From contig NZ_QNQT01000001.1 of NCBI RefSeq assembly GCF_003362805.1, positions 434,001 to 498,000 of the forward strand: a stretch of 64,000 bases of DNA, given 5' to 3'. Position 1 is the stretch's first letter. The number at the start of each line of letters is the position of its first letter. Made by a program: the position numbers and the translations under genes. Source of the stretch: Neobacillus piezotolerans. GTDB taxonomy: Bacteria > Bacillota > Bacilli > Bacillales > Cytobacillaceae. Positions 53,513 through 62,463 of the stretch are shown piece by piece. The notes under the pieces were generated by a model, which saw only the letters and a list, made by a program, of their open reading frames with translations, was not told the DNA's origin and did not search any database.

Positions 53513-54229
53513 GTGAAAAAATCATTGTTGCTGATTTGTGCGTTTATACTGTTTTTGCCGATTATGCCGCTTTATACCGAGGCTGAAACAAGCGGGGAAA
53601 TGAGGAGGGACGAGGCCTTCTCAATTCTAAGGAAAGCGTTTGAAGCACAATTGTCCCTTGGGGAGCAGCTTCGGACAAGAGAGGAAGTCGATGCAATCCT
53701 CGCTCCTTATTTTACAGATGCATACAAAGAGTTATTCCTCGAAACGAACCTGGTGGAGGAAGAAGGGAAATATATTACATATGGTACCGACTTCGGCCAA
53801 TATTATATACCGTATTACGGATTTTCTGACAACACCAAGTTTGTGGCAGGGAAAAATAAAGCATACGTTTTTGAGTTTTTCCCTGAAAGCAATGACGGAC
53901 CTGTTGGATATAAAAGCCATTATGAAGGATTGCTTCTTGTAAGGTCTGACGAGGGCTGGAAAGTTTCAAAGTACTTGTACGATGATATTCCTGATTCGGT
54001 CATCGCCCAGTCGGAAACACAGGCAGCGATGAATGAACGCGGCGAAGAGGAAAGTTCTGGGGCCGTGGAGCAGGATAATGACGTACAAGCCGCGGCGATC
54101 CGGTTTCAGCTCGGCATGAATCCAATTGGCGGTTTGTTCCAATACGCCGCATTTATTGGTAAGGGGCAAGACGAAAATGGTGCCGCTGATGAAAATAACG
54201 GGGAGAATGAAGCTTTAGTTGTGCAATGA
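53513..54229 (+). CDS. Secreted protein, DUF3993-like
   Basis: 238 residues with a cleavable signal peptide (FVKKSLLLICAFILFLPIM, then TEA). The mature part has AFEAQLSLGEQLRTREEVDA, then LAPYFTDAYKELFLETN and YYIPYYGF, which match my memory of DUF3993 in Bacillaceae. The tail is Asp/Glu/Asn-rich. The start is GTG 53513 after GGGGGAA; earlier in-frame codons lack a site. Function unknown. Confidence 0.7.
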   Translation: MKKSLLLICAFILFLPIMPLYTEAETSGEMRRDEAFSILRKAFEAQLSLGEQLRTREEVDAILAPYFTDAYKELFLETNLVEEEGKYITYGTDFGQYYIPYYGFSDNTKFVAGKNKAYVFEFFPESNDGPVGYKSHYEGLLLVRSDEGWKVSKYLYDDIPDSVIAQSETQAAMNERGEEESSGAVEQDNDVQAAAIRFQLGMNPIGGLFQYAAFIGKGQDENGAADENNGENEALVVQ

Positions 54230-54246
54230 CCACTTTTCCTTCAGAG

Positions 54247-54274
54247 CCGCCCAAAAAATGGGGCGGTTTTCTTT
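54247..54274 (+). terminator. Terminator after the DUF3993-like gene
   Basis: CCGCCC pairs with GGGCGG across AAAAAATG, followed by TTTTCTTT. Confidence 0.8.
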
Positions 54275-54300
54275 GCAGATAATTAAAAATTTACATGTTT

Positions 54301-54383
54301 AATTAGTTTTTACTTGTATGTTTGTACAAAACTAATTTATGCTGTTATTATTGGCAAACAAGGAATACCAGAAGAAATTCTGG
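54301..54383 (+). other. Hairpins in the region upstream of ykuJ
   Basis: AATTAGTTTT (54301-54310) pairs with AAAACTAATT (54328-54337), with a TTTGTACAAA palindrome at 54321-54330 partly inside the loop. A second hairpin is CCAGAA-GAAA-TTCTGG (54368-54383) with a GNRA tetraloop. No T run follows either, so they are operator or leader structures. Confidence 0.45.
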
Positions 54384-54463
54384 GATGATCCGTATGGATA
54401 GAAACGTGCGGGGAGAGAATTCTAATAGCAAAAGCTTGTTTGTGTTTTGAAAGGAGAGAAAGC

Positions 54464-54700
54464 ATGTCACAGCTACAAGGGATTATTACCCGCTTAAAAA
54501 ATCTTCAGGAACAGTCGGGCGGCGGAGAACCCGCACAGCGTTATTTCGAGGTAAATGGTGAGCGGAAATGCCAGGTTACTTTCCACCCGAAGACAGAAAC
54601 GTTCGAACTGGAAGTATACAATGATAAAGAAAAGCCGAAGCGTTACCAATTCGATAATATCGATATGATTACAATTGAAATTTTTGACCTGATTCAATAA
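54464..54700 (+). CDS. ykuJ: YkuJ (DUF1797)
   Basis: 78 residues: SQLQGIITRLKNLQEQS helix, then beta strands YFEVNGERKCQVTFHP and FELEVYNDKEKPKRYQFD. It matches YkuJ of B. subtilis, a small protein of known fold and unknown role. AAAGGAGAG precedes ATG 54464. It stands upstream of darB, as in B. subtilis, without ykuK between. Confidence 0.88.
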   Translation: MSQLQGIITRLKNLQEQSGGGEPAQRYFEVNGERKCQVTFHPKTETFELEVYNDKEKPKRYQFDNIDMITIEIFDLIQ

Positions 54701-54707
54701 TTGCCAC

Positions 54708-54732
54708 AGGAACCTCGCCGGGTTCCTTTTTC
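54708..54732 (+). terminator. Terminator after ykuJ
   Basis: AGGAACC pairs with GGTTCCT across TCGCCG, followed by TTTTC. Confidence 0.85.
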
Positions 54733-54825
54733 AATTCTGGATCGGAAGGCTAAAAAGTAACCAGTGCCTCTACGAACTATGTTAGAATATATATGGTGTA
54801 AAACAAATATGAGGAGCATTCCGTA

Positions 54826-55272
54826 ATGATAAGTCTTCATAGTGGAGAATTTATAGAAATAAGCATTAGGGATCTTATGATTCCATCCGAGCGGGTGGCC
54901 CATGTTCAAATGGGGAATAACCTGGAGCATGCCCTGCTTGTCCTTACAAAGAGCGGTTATACCGCCATTCCTGTCCTTGATCCGAACTACAGGCTCCATG
55001 GACTGATAAGTACAACACTTATCATGGATTCACTCCTCGGGCTTGAAAGAATCGAATTTGAGAAGCTCGAAGAAAAAAAGGTTGAGGAAATCATGAACCG
55101 TTCCGTACCGCGTGTGAAAATGAGTGCGTCCATTAACCGCTGCGTCGAACTTTTGATTAACTATCCGTTTTTATGCGTTGAATCGGGTGACGGGCTATTT
55201 GAAGGGATCTTGCCCCGCAGCACCGTGCTGAACCAGTTGAATAAGCATTTAAAGAAGCAAAATAAAAAGTAA
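54826..55272 (+). CDS. darB: CBS-domain c-di-AMP receptor DarB (YkuL/CbpB)
   Basis: 148 residues, two CBS motifs; the sequence HVQMGNNLEHALLVLTKSGY and AIPVLDPNYRLHGLIS is close to B. subtilis DarB (YkuL). DarB without c-di-AMP binds the (p)ppGpp synthetase Rel and pyruvate carboxylase; c-di-AMP releases it. ATG 54826 follows GAGGAGC. A GC-rich hairpin (55285-55306) may terminate it. Confidence 0.92.
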   Translation: MISLHSGEFIEISIRDLMIPSERVAHVQMGNNLEHALLVLTKSGYTAIPVLDPNYRLHGLISTTLIMDSLLGLERIEFEKLEEKKVEEIMNRSVPRVKMSASINRCVELLINYPFLCVESGDGLFEGILPRSTVLNQLNKHLKKQNKK

Positions 55273-55284
55273 ATCGTGATAAAT

Positions 55285-55306
55285 GGCTCCCGCCCCGGGG
55301 GCTATT
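55285..55306 (+). terminator. Possible weak terminator after darB
   Basis: GCTCCCG pairs with CGGGGGC; the following TATTATTTTC is only moderately T-rich. Confidence 0.45.
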
Positions 55307-55348
55307 ATTTTCATGCGGTGCTATTTTGAATTGAAAGAGGTGCAGCCT

Positions 55349-56857
55349 ATGGGGGAAGGCTTTAAAAAGGAGCTTGCCGGGAAGAAGCAAACACGGCGGC
55401 CATTCGTTCTGGCGTCGGTTATGCTTGCCATGTTCATGGGAGCGATTGAAGCAACAATCGTGTCGACGGCGATGCCGGCAATCGTTGGGGAATTGGGAGG
55501 TTTTTCCCTTTATAGCTGGGTGTTTTCAGCTTATTTGCTGATGAACTCTGTAACAGTCCTCATTTATGGAAAACTGGCTGATTTATTTGGAAGGAAACCG
55601 GTCCTTCTCTTTGGCCTAACAGTCTTTATGATTGGTTCGATACTGTGCGGTCTTGCAGAGAATATGAAAATGCTGATTGTGTTCAGGCTAATACAAGGTT
55701 TCGGTGCGGGCGCCGTGATGCCGATTGCCACGACCATTGTTGGTGATATTTACAATACGGAAGAGCGCGCGAAAATTCAAGGTTACCTCTCGAGTGTATG
55801 GGGGATATCCGCCATCCTTGGCCCTGCAATTGGCGGGCTGCTAGTGGAATATGTAAGCTGGCATTATGTTTTCTGGGTCAACATTCCCCTTGGAATCCTG
55901 TCCATGCTCGGCCTTTGGGTGTTCCTGCACGAAAAGGTCGAAAAGAAAGATCATGAAATTGATTACATAGGCGCAATCTTGCTTACTGTCGGAATATCTT
56001 CGCTGATGTACATTCTTGTTGAGGGCGGGCATCGCTGGAACTGGTTGTCGTTGCCATCAGCAGCCTTTTTCCTCATCAGTTTCGTGGCACTCACGCTGTT
56101 TGTTTTCAATGAGAAACGGGCGGCTGAACCGATGATGCCATTTTCGATCTGGAAGGAAAAATCGATTTTCATCGCGAATATCGTCTCGCTTACAACAGGG
56201 GTCATGCTAATTGGCATTTCCAGTTTTCTTCCGGCATTTGTCCAGGGCGTAATGGAACAATCCCCAATTGTGGCGGGCTTCGCCTTGACGGCGATGTCCA
56301 TCGGCTGGCCAATCGCATCAACGTTCGCTGGAAAGATTTCACTTGCGAAGGGCTATAGGTTCACATGCATGGCGGGCGGGTTGATGCTTATTGTTGGTGG
56401 TGCATTTTTCGCGACGATGTCTCCCGCGGCGGGCCCGGTTTGGGCGGCGGTTGGATCCTTTTTTACAGGTGTGGGCATGGGTCTAACATCTACCGCCTTT
56501 ATCCTGTTGATTCAAGGTACGGTTGGCTGGCAGCAGCGCGGCATTGCTACGGCATCAAACATGTTCATGCGGAATCTCGGAAATACAATTGGAGCGGCAT
56601 TGCTTGGGGGCATCCTAAATAGCCGGTTTATGGCTTACCTGGAGAAAAACGGGACAGGCGCGGAAGGAAATCCGTCGCTTGAAACAGCCAATCTCCTATT
56701 GGATGCAAATGAGCGGGCCGCGCTCCCAGGCAACGTCAAGTCCCTTCTTCAGGAAGGGTTGACAGTCTCACTCCATACCGTTTATATAGGCGTATTATTA
56801 TTCGCTGTAATCAGCATGGCCTTAATTGTATTTTTGCCAAAAAAGAAACAAGCCTAG
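55349..56857 (+). CDS. MFS multidrug exporter (DHA2, 14 membrane helices)
   Basis: 502 residues with about fourteen hydrophobic segments. The DHA2/EmrB-QacA motifs are present: GKLADLFGRKPVLL, RLIQGFGAGAVMP and SAILGPAIGGLL with the WHYVFWVNIPLG signature. It exports drugs or amphipathic compounds by proton antiport. AAAGAGGTG precedes ATG 55349. This gene lies between darB and ccpC, where B. subtilis has none, and may be an insertion. Confidence 0.92.
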   Translation: MGEGFKKELAGKKQTRRPFVLASVMLAMFMGAIEATIVSTAMPAIVGELGGFSLYSWVFSAYLLMNSVTVLIYGKLADLFGRKPVLLFGLTVFMIGSILCGLAENMKMLIVFRLIQGFGAGAVMPIATTIVGDIYNTEERAKIQGYLSSVWGISAILGPAIGGLLVEYVSWHYVFWVNIPLGILSMLGLWVFLHEKVEKKDHEIDYIGAILLTVGISSLMYILVEGGHRWNWLSLPSAAFFLISFVALTLFVFNEKRAAEPMMPFSIWKEKSIFIANIVSLTTGVMLIGISSFLPAFVQGVMEQSPIVAGFALTAMSIGWPIASTFAGKISLAKGYRFTCMAGGLMLIVGGAFFATMSPAAGPVWAAVGSFFTGVGMGLTSTAFILLIQGTVGWQQRGIATASNMFMRNLGNTIGAALLGGILNSRFMAYLEKNGTGAEGNPSLETANLLLDANERAALPGNVKSLLQEGLTVSLHTVYIGVLLFAVISMALIVFLPKKKQA

Positions 56858-56860
56858 AAA

Positions 56861-56888
56861 TCCCGGGGAAACCCGGGTTATTTTTTTG
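56861..56888 (+). terminator. Terminator of the DHA2 exporter gene
   Basis: TCCCGGG pairs with CCCGGGT, followed by TATTTTTTT. Confidence 0.88.
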
Positions 56889-56933
56889 CACATGAATAAG
56901 TTATAATATAAGAAAAACTTATGGGGGTTTAAA

Positions 56934-57815
56934 ATGTCCTCACTTTCCGAATTTCATCTCTTATCCGTGCTGGCCCAGGAAAGGAATATGCGCAAGGCTG
57001 CAGAGCGATTATTCGTTTCGCAGCCCGCCCTTAGCCAGCGCCTGCAGTCCATTGAAAAGGATTGGGGCACGAAGCTCTTCATCCGATCGCAAAAAGGCCT
57101 CGCCCTTACTCCCCAGGGTGAAGAGGTCATAAGGTTTGTCAATGGCGTCCTTGGTGAAGAGGAAAAGGTACGGGAAGCCATTCATTCCATGGACTCCGGA
57201 GTGGCCGGCACCCTAAAAATCGCTGTCGCGACAATAGTGGGGCAGCACTGGCTCCCGAAGGTGCTGAAAAAATTCATCGAGAGGTATCCACAGGCAAAGA
57301 TATCTCTTGTTACCGGCTGGAGCAGCGAAATCCTCAAGTCGCTTTATGACCACCAAGTCCATATTGGCATTATACGAGGGGCGCCGGAATGGAAGGGGAA
57401 AAAGGTCCATTTGTTCGAAGACCGGCTATTTCTTGTGGATAGGGAGATTTCAAATATCAGTCAGGTCCTTGAAACAGACAGGCCCTTCATCCAATTTAAA
57501 AGCGACTCTAATTACTACCAGGAAATCCAGGAATGGTGGCATCGCCAATTCAAGCTGCCGCCTAAAAGAACTGTGCTTGTCGACCAAATCGAGACATGCA
57601 AACAAATGGCCTTCAACGGCATTGGCTATGCGATTCTCCCGGAAATTACGCTACATGGCGCCGACGATGATATTTTCAAGCTTTCGCTGCTGGATGAATG
57701 GAACAGGCCAATCAAACGGGACACATGGCTTCTTGGATATGAATCCGCGTTTGAACTAAAACAAGTAAGGGCGTTTACAGAGCTTGTGCTTGAGCATATA
57801 AATGAAGGGCAATAA
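56934..57815 (+). CDS. ccpC: LysR-family regulator CcpC
   Basis: 293 residues. The N-terminal LysR helix-turn-helix ([20 protein letters not shown]) is followed by a substrate-binding domain with [30 protein letters not shown] and [19 protein letters not shown], very close to B. subtilis CcpC. CcpC represses citB and citZ and responds to citrate. AUG has a weak GGGGG site upstream. Its position upstream of dapH corresponds to ykuM. Confidence 0.93.
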   Translation: MSSLSEFHLLSVLAQERNMRKAAERLFVSQPALSQRLQSIEKDWGTKLFIRSQKGLALTPQGEEVIRFVNGVLGEEEKVREAIHSMDSGVAGTLKIAVATIVGQHWLPKVLKKFIERYPQAKISLVTGWSSEILKSLYDHQVHIGIIRGAPEWKGKKVHLFEDRLFLVDREISNISQVLETDRPFIQFKSDSNYYQEIQEWWHRQFKLPPKRTVLVDQIETCKQMAFNGIGYAILPEITLHGADDDIFKLSLLDEWNRPIKRDTWLLGYESAFELKQVRAFTELVLEHINEGQ

Positions 57816-57891
57816 CGCTTATTTTTTCTTGTTTTCAGGCAGGCAGTCTGATAAAGTATTTTTCAAGCCTATACATATTGGAGGAATAGCA

Positions 57892-58602
57892 ATGAAGATG
57901 ATGGACGCAAATGAAATTATATCGTTTATTCAAAATGCAAAGAAATCGACTCCTGTAAAGGTATACATAAAAGGCGAACTGGAAGGGATTGATTTCGGCT
58001 CCGATACAAAAACGTTCATAACGGGCAATACGGGGGTAATTTTCGGGGAATGGGCCGACATTAACCCGGTCCTTGAAAGGAAGCAGGCAAAAATCGATGA
58101 TTATGTCGTTGAAAGCGACCGCCGAAATTCTGCTATTCCATTGCTTGATACAAAGAACATTAAGGCCCGCATTGAACCTGGCGTCACAATCCGAGACCAG
58201 GTTGAGATTGGGGACAACGCCGTCATTATGATGGGCGCGGTCATCAATATCGGTGCGGTTATAGGCGAAGGTACAATGATTGATATGAATGTAGTCCTCG
58301 GCGGAAGGGCTACGGTGGGTAAAAAGTGCCATATAGGCGCCGGTACAGTCCTCGCCGGAGTTATTGAACCGCCTTCCGCAAAGCCAGTCGTCATTGAGGA
58401 TGAAGTGGTGATCGGCGCGAACGCGGTCGTAATAGAAGGCGTAACTGTCGGCCGGGGCGCGGTCGTAGCCGCTGGAGCGGTCGTCCTTGACGATGTGCCG
58501 CCAAATACACTTGTAGCTGGGACACCAGCAAGGGTGATTAAGGAAATCGATGAGAAAACCAAGTCGAAGACAGAAATTATGGCTCAGCTGCGCCAGCTAT
58601 AA
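57892..58602 (+). CDS. dapH: Tetrahydrodipicolinate N-acetyltransferase DapH
   Basis: 236 residues. An N-terminal helical domain precedes a left-handed beta-helix made of hexapeptide repeats (for example [19 protein letters not shown] and [15 protein letters not shown]). The enzyme acetylates tetrahydrodipicolinate in the acetylase route to diaminopimelate and lysine. ATG 57892 follows GGAGG. dapL lies 86 bases downstream, and patA at 42.8 kb completes the branch. Confidence 0.95.
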   Translation: MKMMDANEIISFIQNAKKSTPVKVYIKGELEGIDFGSDTKTFITGNTGVIFGEWADINPVLERKQAKIDDYVVESDRRNSAIPLLDTKNIKARIEPGVTIRDQVEIGDNAVIMMGAVINIGAVIGEGTMIDMNVVLGGRATVGKKCHIGAGTVLAGVIEPPSAKPVVIEDEVVIGANAVVIEGVTVGRGAVVAAGAVVLDDVPPNTLVAGTPARVIKEIDEKTKSKTEIMAQLRQL

Positions 58603-58688
58603 AGTAATATCAATCAAGAAAGCGTGGAGCAAATCCGCGCTTTCTTTTGCAATGTCCAACGAAACTTTTTGCAAGAGGGGAAATATCC

Positions 58689-59822
58689 ATGAATTCATTT
58701 ATTGGAATAAGGCGCGACCTTCACCGGATACCAGAGCTTGGTTTTCAGGAATATAAAACGCAGGAGTATTTGCTTAACTACCTGGCCGGACTCCCGCAGG
58801 ACAGGCTGACGGTCCAAAAGTGGAGAACCGGGCTGTTCGTGAAAATTCACGGCCTCAATCCAAAAAAGGTGATTGGCTACAGGGCTGACATTGATGGGTT
58901 GCCGATTCAGGAAGAAACAGGCTATCCGTATTCCTCCATCCATCCAGGAAACATGCATGCATGCGGCCACGATTTTCATATGAGCATCGCCCTTGGGCTT
59001 GTGGAGAACTTTGCCGAAAATCCTATTGGAGATGATTTGCTGTTCATATTCCAGCCGGCCGAGGAAGGCCCTGGCGGAGCGGAACCAATGCTGAAGTCCG
59101 AAATCATGCGGGAATGGTTGCCTGATATGATTGTCGCACTCCATATTGCTCCCGAATATCCCGTAGGGACGATTGCGCTAAAAGAAGGATTGCTTTTTGC
59201 AAATACATCTGAATTGTTTATCGATCTTAAGGGAAAAGGGGGGCATGCCGCTTTTCCACATCAGGCAAACGACATGGTCGTTGCCGCCTGCAATCTTGTA
59301 TCCCAGCTCCAGACGATTATTTCGCGGAATGTGGACCCGCTCGATAGTGCGGTTATAACCATAGGCAAAATTACCGGTGGGACCGTTCAAAATGTCATTG
59401 CTGAAAGAGCGAGGCTCGAGGGGACGATCCGGACATTGTCTCCGGAGTCGATGAAGACAGTCAAGAGGCGGATTGAAGCGGTTGTAAACGGAATCAAGAC
59501 AGGGTTTGAATGTGAAGCCGCCATCGATTACGGTTCAATGTATCACCAGGTTTTCAATGACCCGGCGCTCACATCCGAATTTTTTAATTTTGCAGCGTCC
59601 CTGAAGGAAATCGAAGCCATCCGCTGCAGGGAGGCGATGACCGGAGAAGATTTTGGTTATATGCTGAAGGAAATTCCTGGCTTTATGTTCTGGCTTGGGG
59701 TCAATTCCCCGAATGGCCTCCACCACTCAAGGCTGATGCCCGATGAAGAGGCAATCCCGATCGCTATTAGGCTCCTGTCACAATATATCTCGTTCAAATC
59801 CGGCCCAACGGACAGCCTGTGA
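58689..59822 (+). CDS. dapL: N-acetyldiaminopimelate deacetylase DapL
   Basis: 377 residues of the M20 peptidase family. Metal ligands are in [11 protein letters not shown] and [12 protein letters not shown]; the dimerisation-domain His is in [12 protein letters not shown]. It removes acetate from N-acetyl-L,L-diaminopimelate, giving L,L-diaminopimelate. ATG 58689 follows GAGGGGA. Known as ykuR in B. subtilis. Confidence 0.93.
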   Translation: MNSFIGIRRDLHRIPELGFQEYKTQEYLLNYLAGLPQDRLTVQKWRTGLFVKIHGLNPKKVIGYRADIDGLPIQEETGYPYSSIHPGNMHACGHDFHMSIALGLVENFAENPIGDDLLFIFQPAEEGPGGAEPMLKSEIMREWLPDMIVALHIAPEYPVGTIALKEGLLFANTSELFIDLKGKGGHAAFPHQANDMVVAACNLVSQLQTIISRNVDPLDSAVITIGKITGGTVQNVIAERARLEGTIRTLSPESMKTVKRRIEAVVNGIKTGFECEAAIDYGSMYHQVFNDPALTSEFFNFAASLKEIEAIRCREAMTGEDFGYMLKEIPGFMFWLGVNSPNGLHHSRLMPDEEAIPIAIRLLSQYISFKSGPTDSL

Positions 59823-59971
59823 GCAAACTGTTTCTAGTTTTTAAGCAGCGATTGCTAGAGTTGTATATGGGCACATTCCACTGATTATTTCAGGAAGGAA
59901 ATGGGCAACACTATAAGGGCGGCACTTCCTGGTGATTATAATTTTTTGGCCGAGGCATTGGTTGGTTAAAA

Positions 59972-60000
59972 TTGACTGCATGAAGGGGTTGCCCTATAAT
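59972..60000 (+). promoter_or_regulatory. SigA promoter of the peroxiredoxin gene
   Basis: TTGACT (59972-59977), 17-base spacer and a consensus TATAAT (59995-60000). Confidence 0.85.
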
Positions 60001-60070
60001 AGGCGTTGTGAAAGGGATAACGTACATAGCTTATATCCCGTAAATAAAATCTTTTTTTGGAGGGATTTTC

Positions 60071-60619
60071 ATGCCGGAACGTATGGTGGGAAAACAAGCA
60101 CCGCGATTTGAAATGGAAGCTGTAATGCCGAATAAGGAATTCAGCAAAGTAAGCCTTGAAGAAAACATGAAAAACGACAAGTGGACTGTACTATTCTTTT
60201 ATCCGATGGATTTCACTTTTGTTTGCCCAACTGAAATCACGGCCCTTTCCGATCGGTATGACGAATTTGAAGACCTTGATGCCGAAGTAATCGGTGTTTC
60301 AACAGACACCATCCATACCCATCTTGCCTGGATTAAAACGGACAGGAAGGATAATGGCCTTGGCGATTTGAAGTATCCGCTTGCTGCCGATACAAACCAT
60401 GTGGTTTCCCGCGATTATGGCGTGCTGATCGAAGAAGAAGGCGTTGCGCTTCGCGGCCTGTTTATCATCAGCCCTGAAGGCGAAATGATGTACCAGGTAG
60501 TCAACCATAATAATATTGGCCGCGATGTAGATGAAACACTCCGCGTCCTTCAGGCCCTCCAAACAGGCGGACTATGTCCGGCCAACTGGAAGCCTGGACA
60601 AAAAACCCTTAACGTATAA
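60071..60619 (+). CDS. ykuU: 2-Cys peroxiredoxin (YkuU)
   Basis: 182 residues, AhpC/TSA family. The peroxidatic Cys is in DFTFVCPTEI and the resolving Cys in GGLCPANWKPG. It reduces hydrogen peroxide and organic peroxides with thioredoxin-like partners. Its strong promoter and the neighbouring ykuV (thiol oxidoreductase) match the B. subtilis order. GGAGG precedes the ATG. Confidence 0.94.
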   Translation: MPERMVGKQAPRFEMEAVMPNKEFSKVSLEENMKNDKWTVLFFYPMDFTFVCPTEITALSDRYDEFEDLDAEVIGVSTDTIHTHLAWIKTDRKDNGLGDLKYPLAADTNHVVSRDYGVLIEEEGVALRGLFIISPEGEMMYQVVNHNNIGRDVDETLRVLQALQTGGLCPANWKPGQKTLNV

Positions 60620-60662
60620 TAGGCTTGGCGATTATAAAACTATACTGAACGTTTTTAGAGAT

Positions 60663-60697
60663 AGACCTAACCGATTCATATGTTAGGTCTTTTTTTC
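60663..60697 (+). terminator. Terminator after ykuU
   Basis: AGACCTAAC pairs perfectly with GTTAGGTCT, followed by seven Ts. Confidence 0.95.
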
Positions 60698-60725
60698 GCA
60701 AGTCTTAGTTGTAGCCAGTGTACGA

Positions 60726-60835
60726 AGGGCGCCGACTTCTCGAAAACCCTTAATCATTTCATGAAATAGCCTATGCAGATGTGCTGGCGCCCCTGCGGAA
60801 AGCTTGTGCGCCGTGGGCGGATCAACGACCAAGTA
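60726..60835. repeat. GC-rich structured intergenic element, possible decayed dispersed repeat
   Basis: GGGCGCC (60727-60733) pairs with GGCGCCC (60786-60792); a 12-bp palindrome ATTTCATGAAAT lies between. The part with CTGCGGAAAGC looks like the GC-rich intergenic repeats seen in many Bacillaceae genomes, from memory. It lies between the ykuU terminator and ykuV. Confidence 0.4.
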
Positions 60836-60875
60836 AAAAGAGTATAAAGCAATGATATAACGGGAGGTAATTAAT

Positions 60876-61331
60876 GTGAAATTACGTGAACCAATGCCAG
60901 AACTAACCGGCGCGGTCGAATGGCTGAACGGTGAGGTAACCAGGGACCAACTAATTGGGGAAAAGCCGACACTGATTCATTTCTGGTCTGTAAGCTGCCA
61001 TCTGTGCAAAGAAGCGATGCCGCAGGTAAACCAGTTCCGTGATGACTATAAGGACAAGCTGAATGTTTTGGCCGTCCATATGCCAAGGTCCGAGGATGAC
61101 CTGGATATTGGAGATGTTAAGAAAGTCGCGTCCGAACACGGCATCACCCAGCCGATTTTCGTGGATAGTGAACATAAGCTTACAGAAGCCTTTGAGAATC
61201 AATACGTTCCCGCGTATTATGTTTTTGATAAGGAAGGCAAGCTAAGGCATTTCCAGGCGGGCGGAAGCGGCATGAAAATGCTAGAAAAGCGCGTTAACCG
61301 TGTTTTGGATGAAACGGAAAAAGCGGAATAG
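60876..61331 (+). CDS. ykuV: Thiol-disulfide oxidoreductase YkuV
   Basis: 151 residues, thioredoxin fold with the CHLC active site in FWSVSCHLCKEAMPQ and a cis-Pro in YVPAYYVF. It resembles B. subtilis YkuV, a cytoplasmic thioredoxin-like reductase that can serve peroxiredoxin. The start is GTG with GGGAGG eight bases upstream. It is next to ykuU but has its own leader. Confidence 0.94.
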   Translation: MKLREPMPELTGAVEWLNGEVTRDQLIGEKPTLIHFWSVSCHLCKEAMPQVNQFRDDYKDKLNVLAVHMPRSEDDLDIGDVKKVASEHGITQPIFVDSEHKLTEAFENQYVPAYYVFDKEGKLRHFQAGGSGMKMLEKRVNRVLDETEKAE

Positions 61332-61338
61332 ATACTAT

Positions 61339-61372
61339 GGGGCCAGGCACTTAAGGATGCCTGGCCCCTTTA
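61339..61372 (+). terminator. Terminator after ykuV
   Basis: An 11-bp stem, GGGGCCAGGCA with TGCCTGGCCCC, followed by TTTAATGTTTTTT. Confidence 0.85.
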
Positions 61373-61449
61373 ATGTTTTTTTCCATTATGGCTGACACAA
61401 AGGAACATCATCTTCCGTCTAATCTGTAAAAGAAGCGGGGGTGCGAGTT

Positions 61450-62355
61450 ATGGAGAGATTTAGAAAGGGGATGCTAGCACTTGTCCTTTCCCTGTTTGCC
61501 GTATTGGCGGCATGCAGCAACGCGGGCCAGTCAGATTCAGCGAAGTCCGGCAGTGCGGATCAAAACAAGGTCGAGAGGGATTACGGCGACTCGGTTGGAG
61601 GGACGGAGGAAGCAAAAGAAAAATCGGCCTCTGCCGATGGGGCCAAGCCCACAGAAGGTGTTTCGGACAGGATGGTCATTAAGAACGCGGAGCTTCACTT
61701 GCGTGTTAAGAATTTTGAAAATGCACAAAAATCATTCGAAGCAAAGGCTGAAAAATATGGAGGGTATATTGTCGAATCATCTGCTTCCCGGGATGGTGAC
61801 GAGCAGATGAGCGGGATGATGACAGTCCGTGTTCCTGCGCCGCATTTCGAAAGCTTTTTGAATGAAGCGGAAAAGGATGCAGCGGAAGTACTTGATCGTT
61901 CGATCCGCGGCGAGGATGTGAAGGAACAATATGTCGACTTGGATTCCCGGTTGAAGTCCAAAAAGGCTGTTGAAGCGAGGCTCCTGGAATTCATGAAAGG
62001 CGCGGCCAAAACGGAGGACCTCCTTCAAATTTCAGCTGACCTTGGAGAGGTTCAGGAAGAAATTGAGCAAATCACCGGAAAAATGAAGTATCTTCAAAAT
62101 CAGTCATCATTGTCGACAATAAAAATTTCCCTTTTTGAAAGGAAAATAATTGCAAAGGCGACGAGCCCTAAGGAACTGGATACTTGGGCCAGGACGAAGA
62201 AACAATTCATCAGCAGCACGAACTTCCTTCTCTCCGTTGGGTCGGGGTTGACAGTTTTTTTCCTTGGAAACCTGCCCATACTTCTCTTTCTTGCAGCTGT
62301 CCTGCTACTTATCTTCCTTTTCTTTAAAAAAGGCATAAAAAGAAGGGGAGGCTGA
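61450..62355 (+). CDS. DUF4349 domain lipoprotein
   Basis: 301 residues. Lipoprotein signal LALVLSLFAVLAAC, a Ser/Lys/Asp-rich linker, then the DUF4349 core (MVIKNAELHLRVKNFENAQK, GGYIVESSASRDGD, VRVPAPHFESFL) with a coiled-coil segment (LGEVQEEIEQITGKMKYL) and a C-terminal membrane helix followed by KKGIKRRGG. DUF4349 proteins are envelope proteins of unknown role. ATG 61450 follows GGGGGTG. Confidence 0.88.
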   Translation: MERFRKGMLALVLSLFAVLAACSNAGQSDSAKSGSADQNKVERDYGDSVGGTEEAKEKSASADGAKPTEGVSDRMVIKNAELHLRVKNFENAQKSFEAKAEKYGGYIVESSASRDGDEQMSGMMTVRVPAPHFESFLNEAEKDAAEVLDRSIRGEDVKEQYVDLDSRLKSKKAVEARLLEFMKGAAKTEDLLQISADLGEVQEEIEQITGKMKYLQNQSSLSTIKISLFERKIIAKATSPKELDTWARTKKQFISSTNFLLSVGSGLTVFFLGNLPILLFLAAVLLLIFLFFKKGIKRRGG

Positions 62356-62463
62356 TGAAGAGCCCCTGTTCGACACCGTTTATATCTTTTAAGAAAAGTA
62401 ATGTTCCGGTTTAGGCACTTTTTTGCTACTATAGGGATAAATATGATCCTTGGAGGAATCTGA

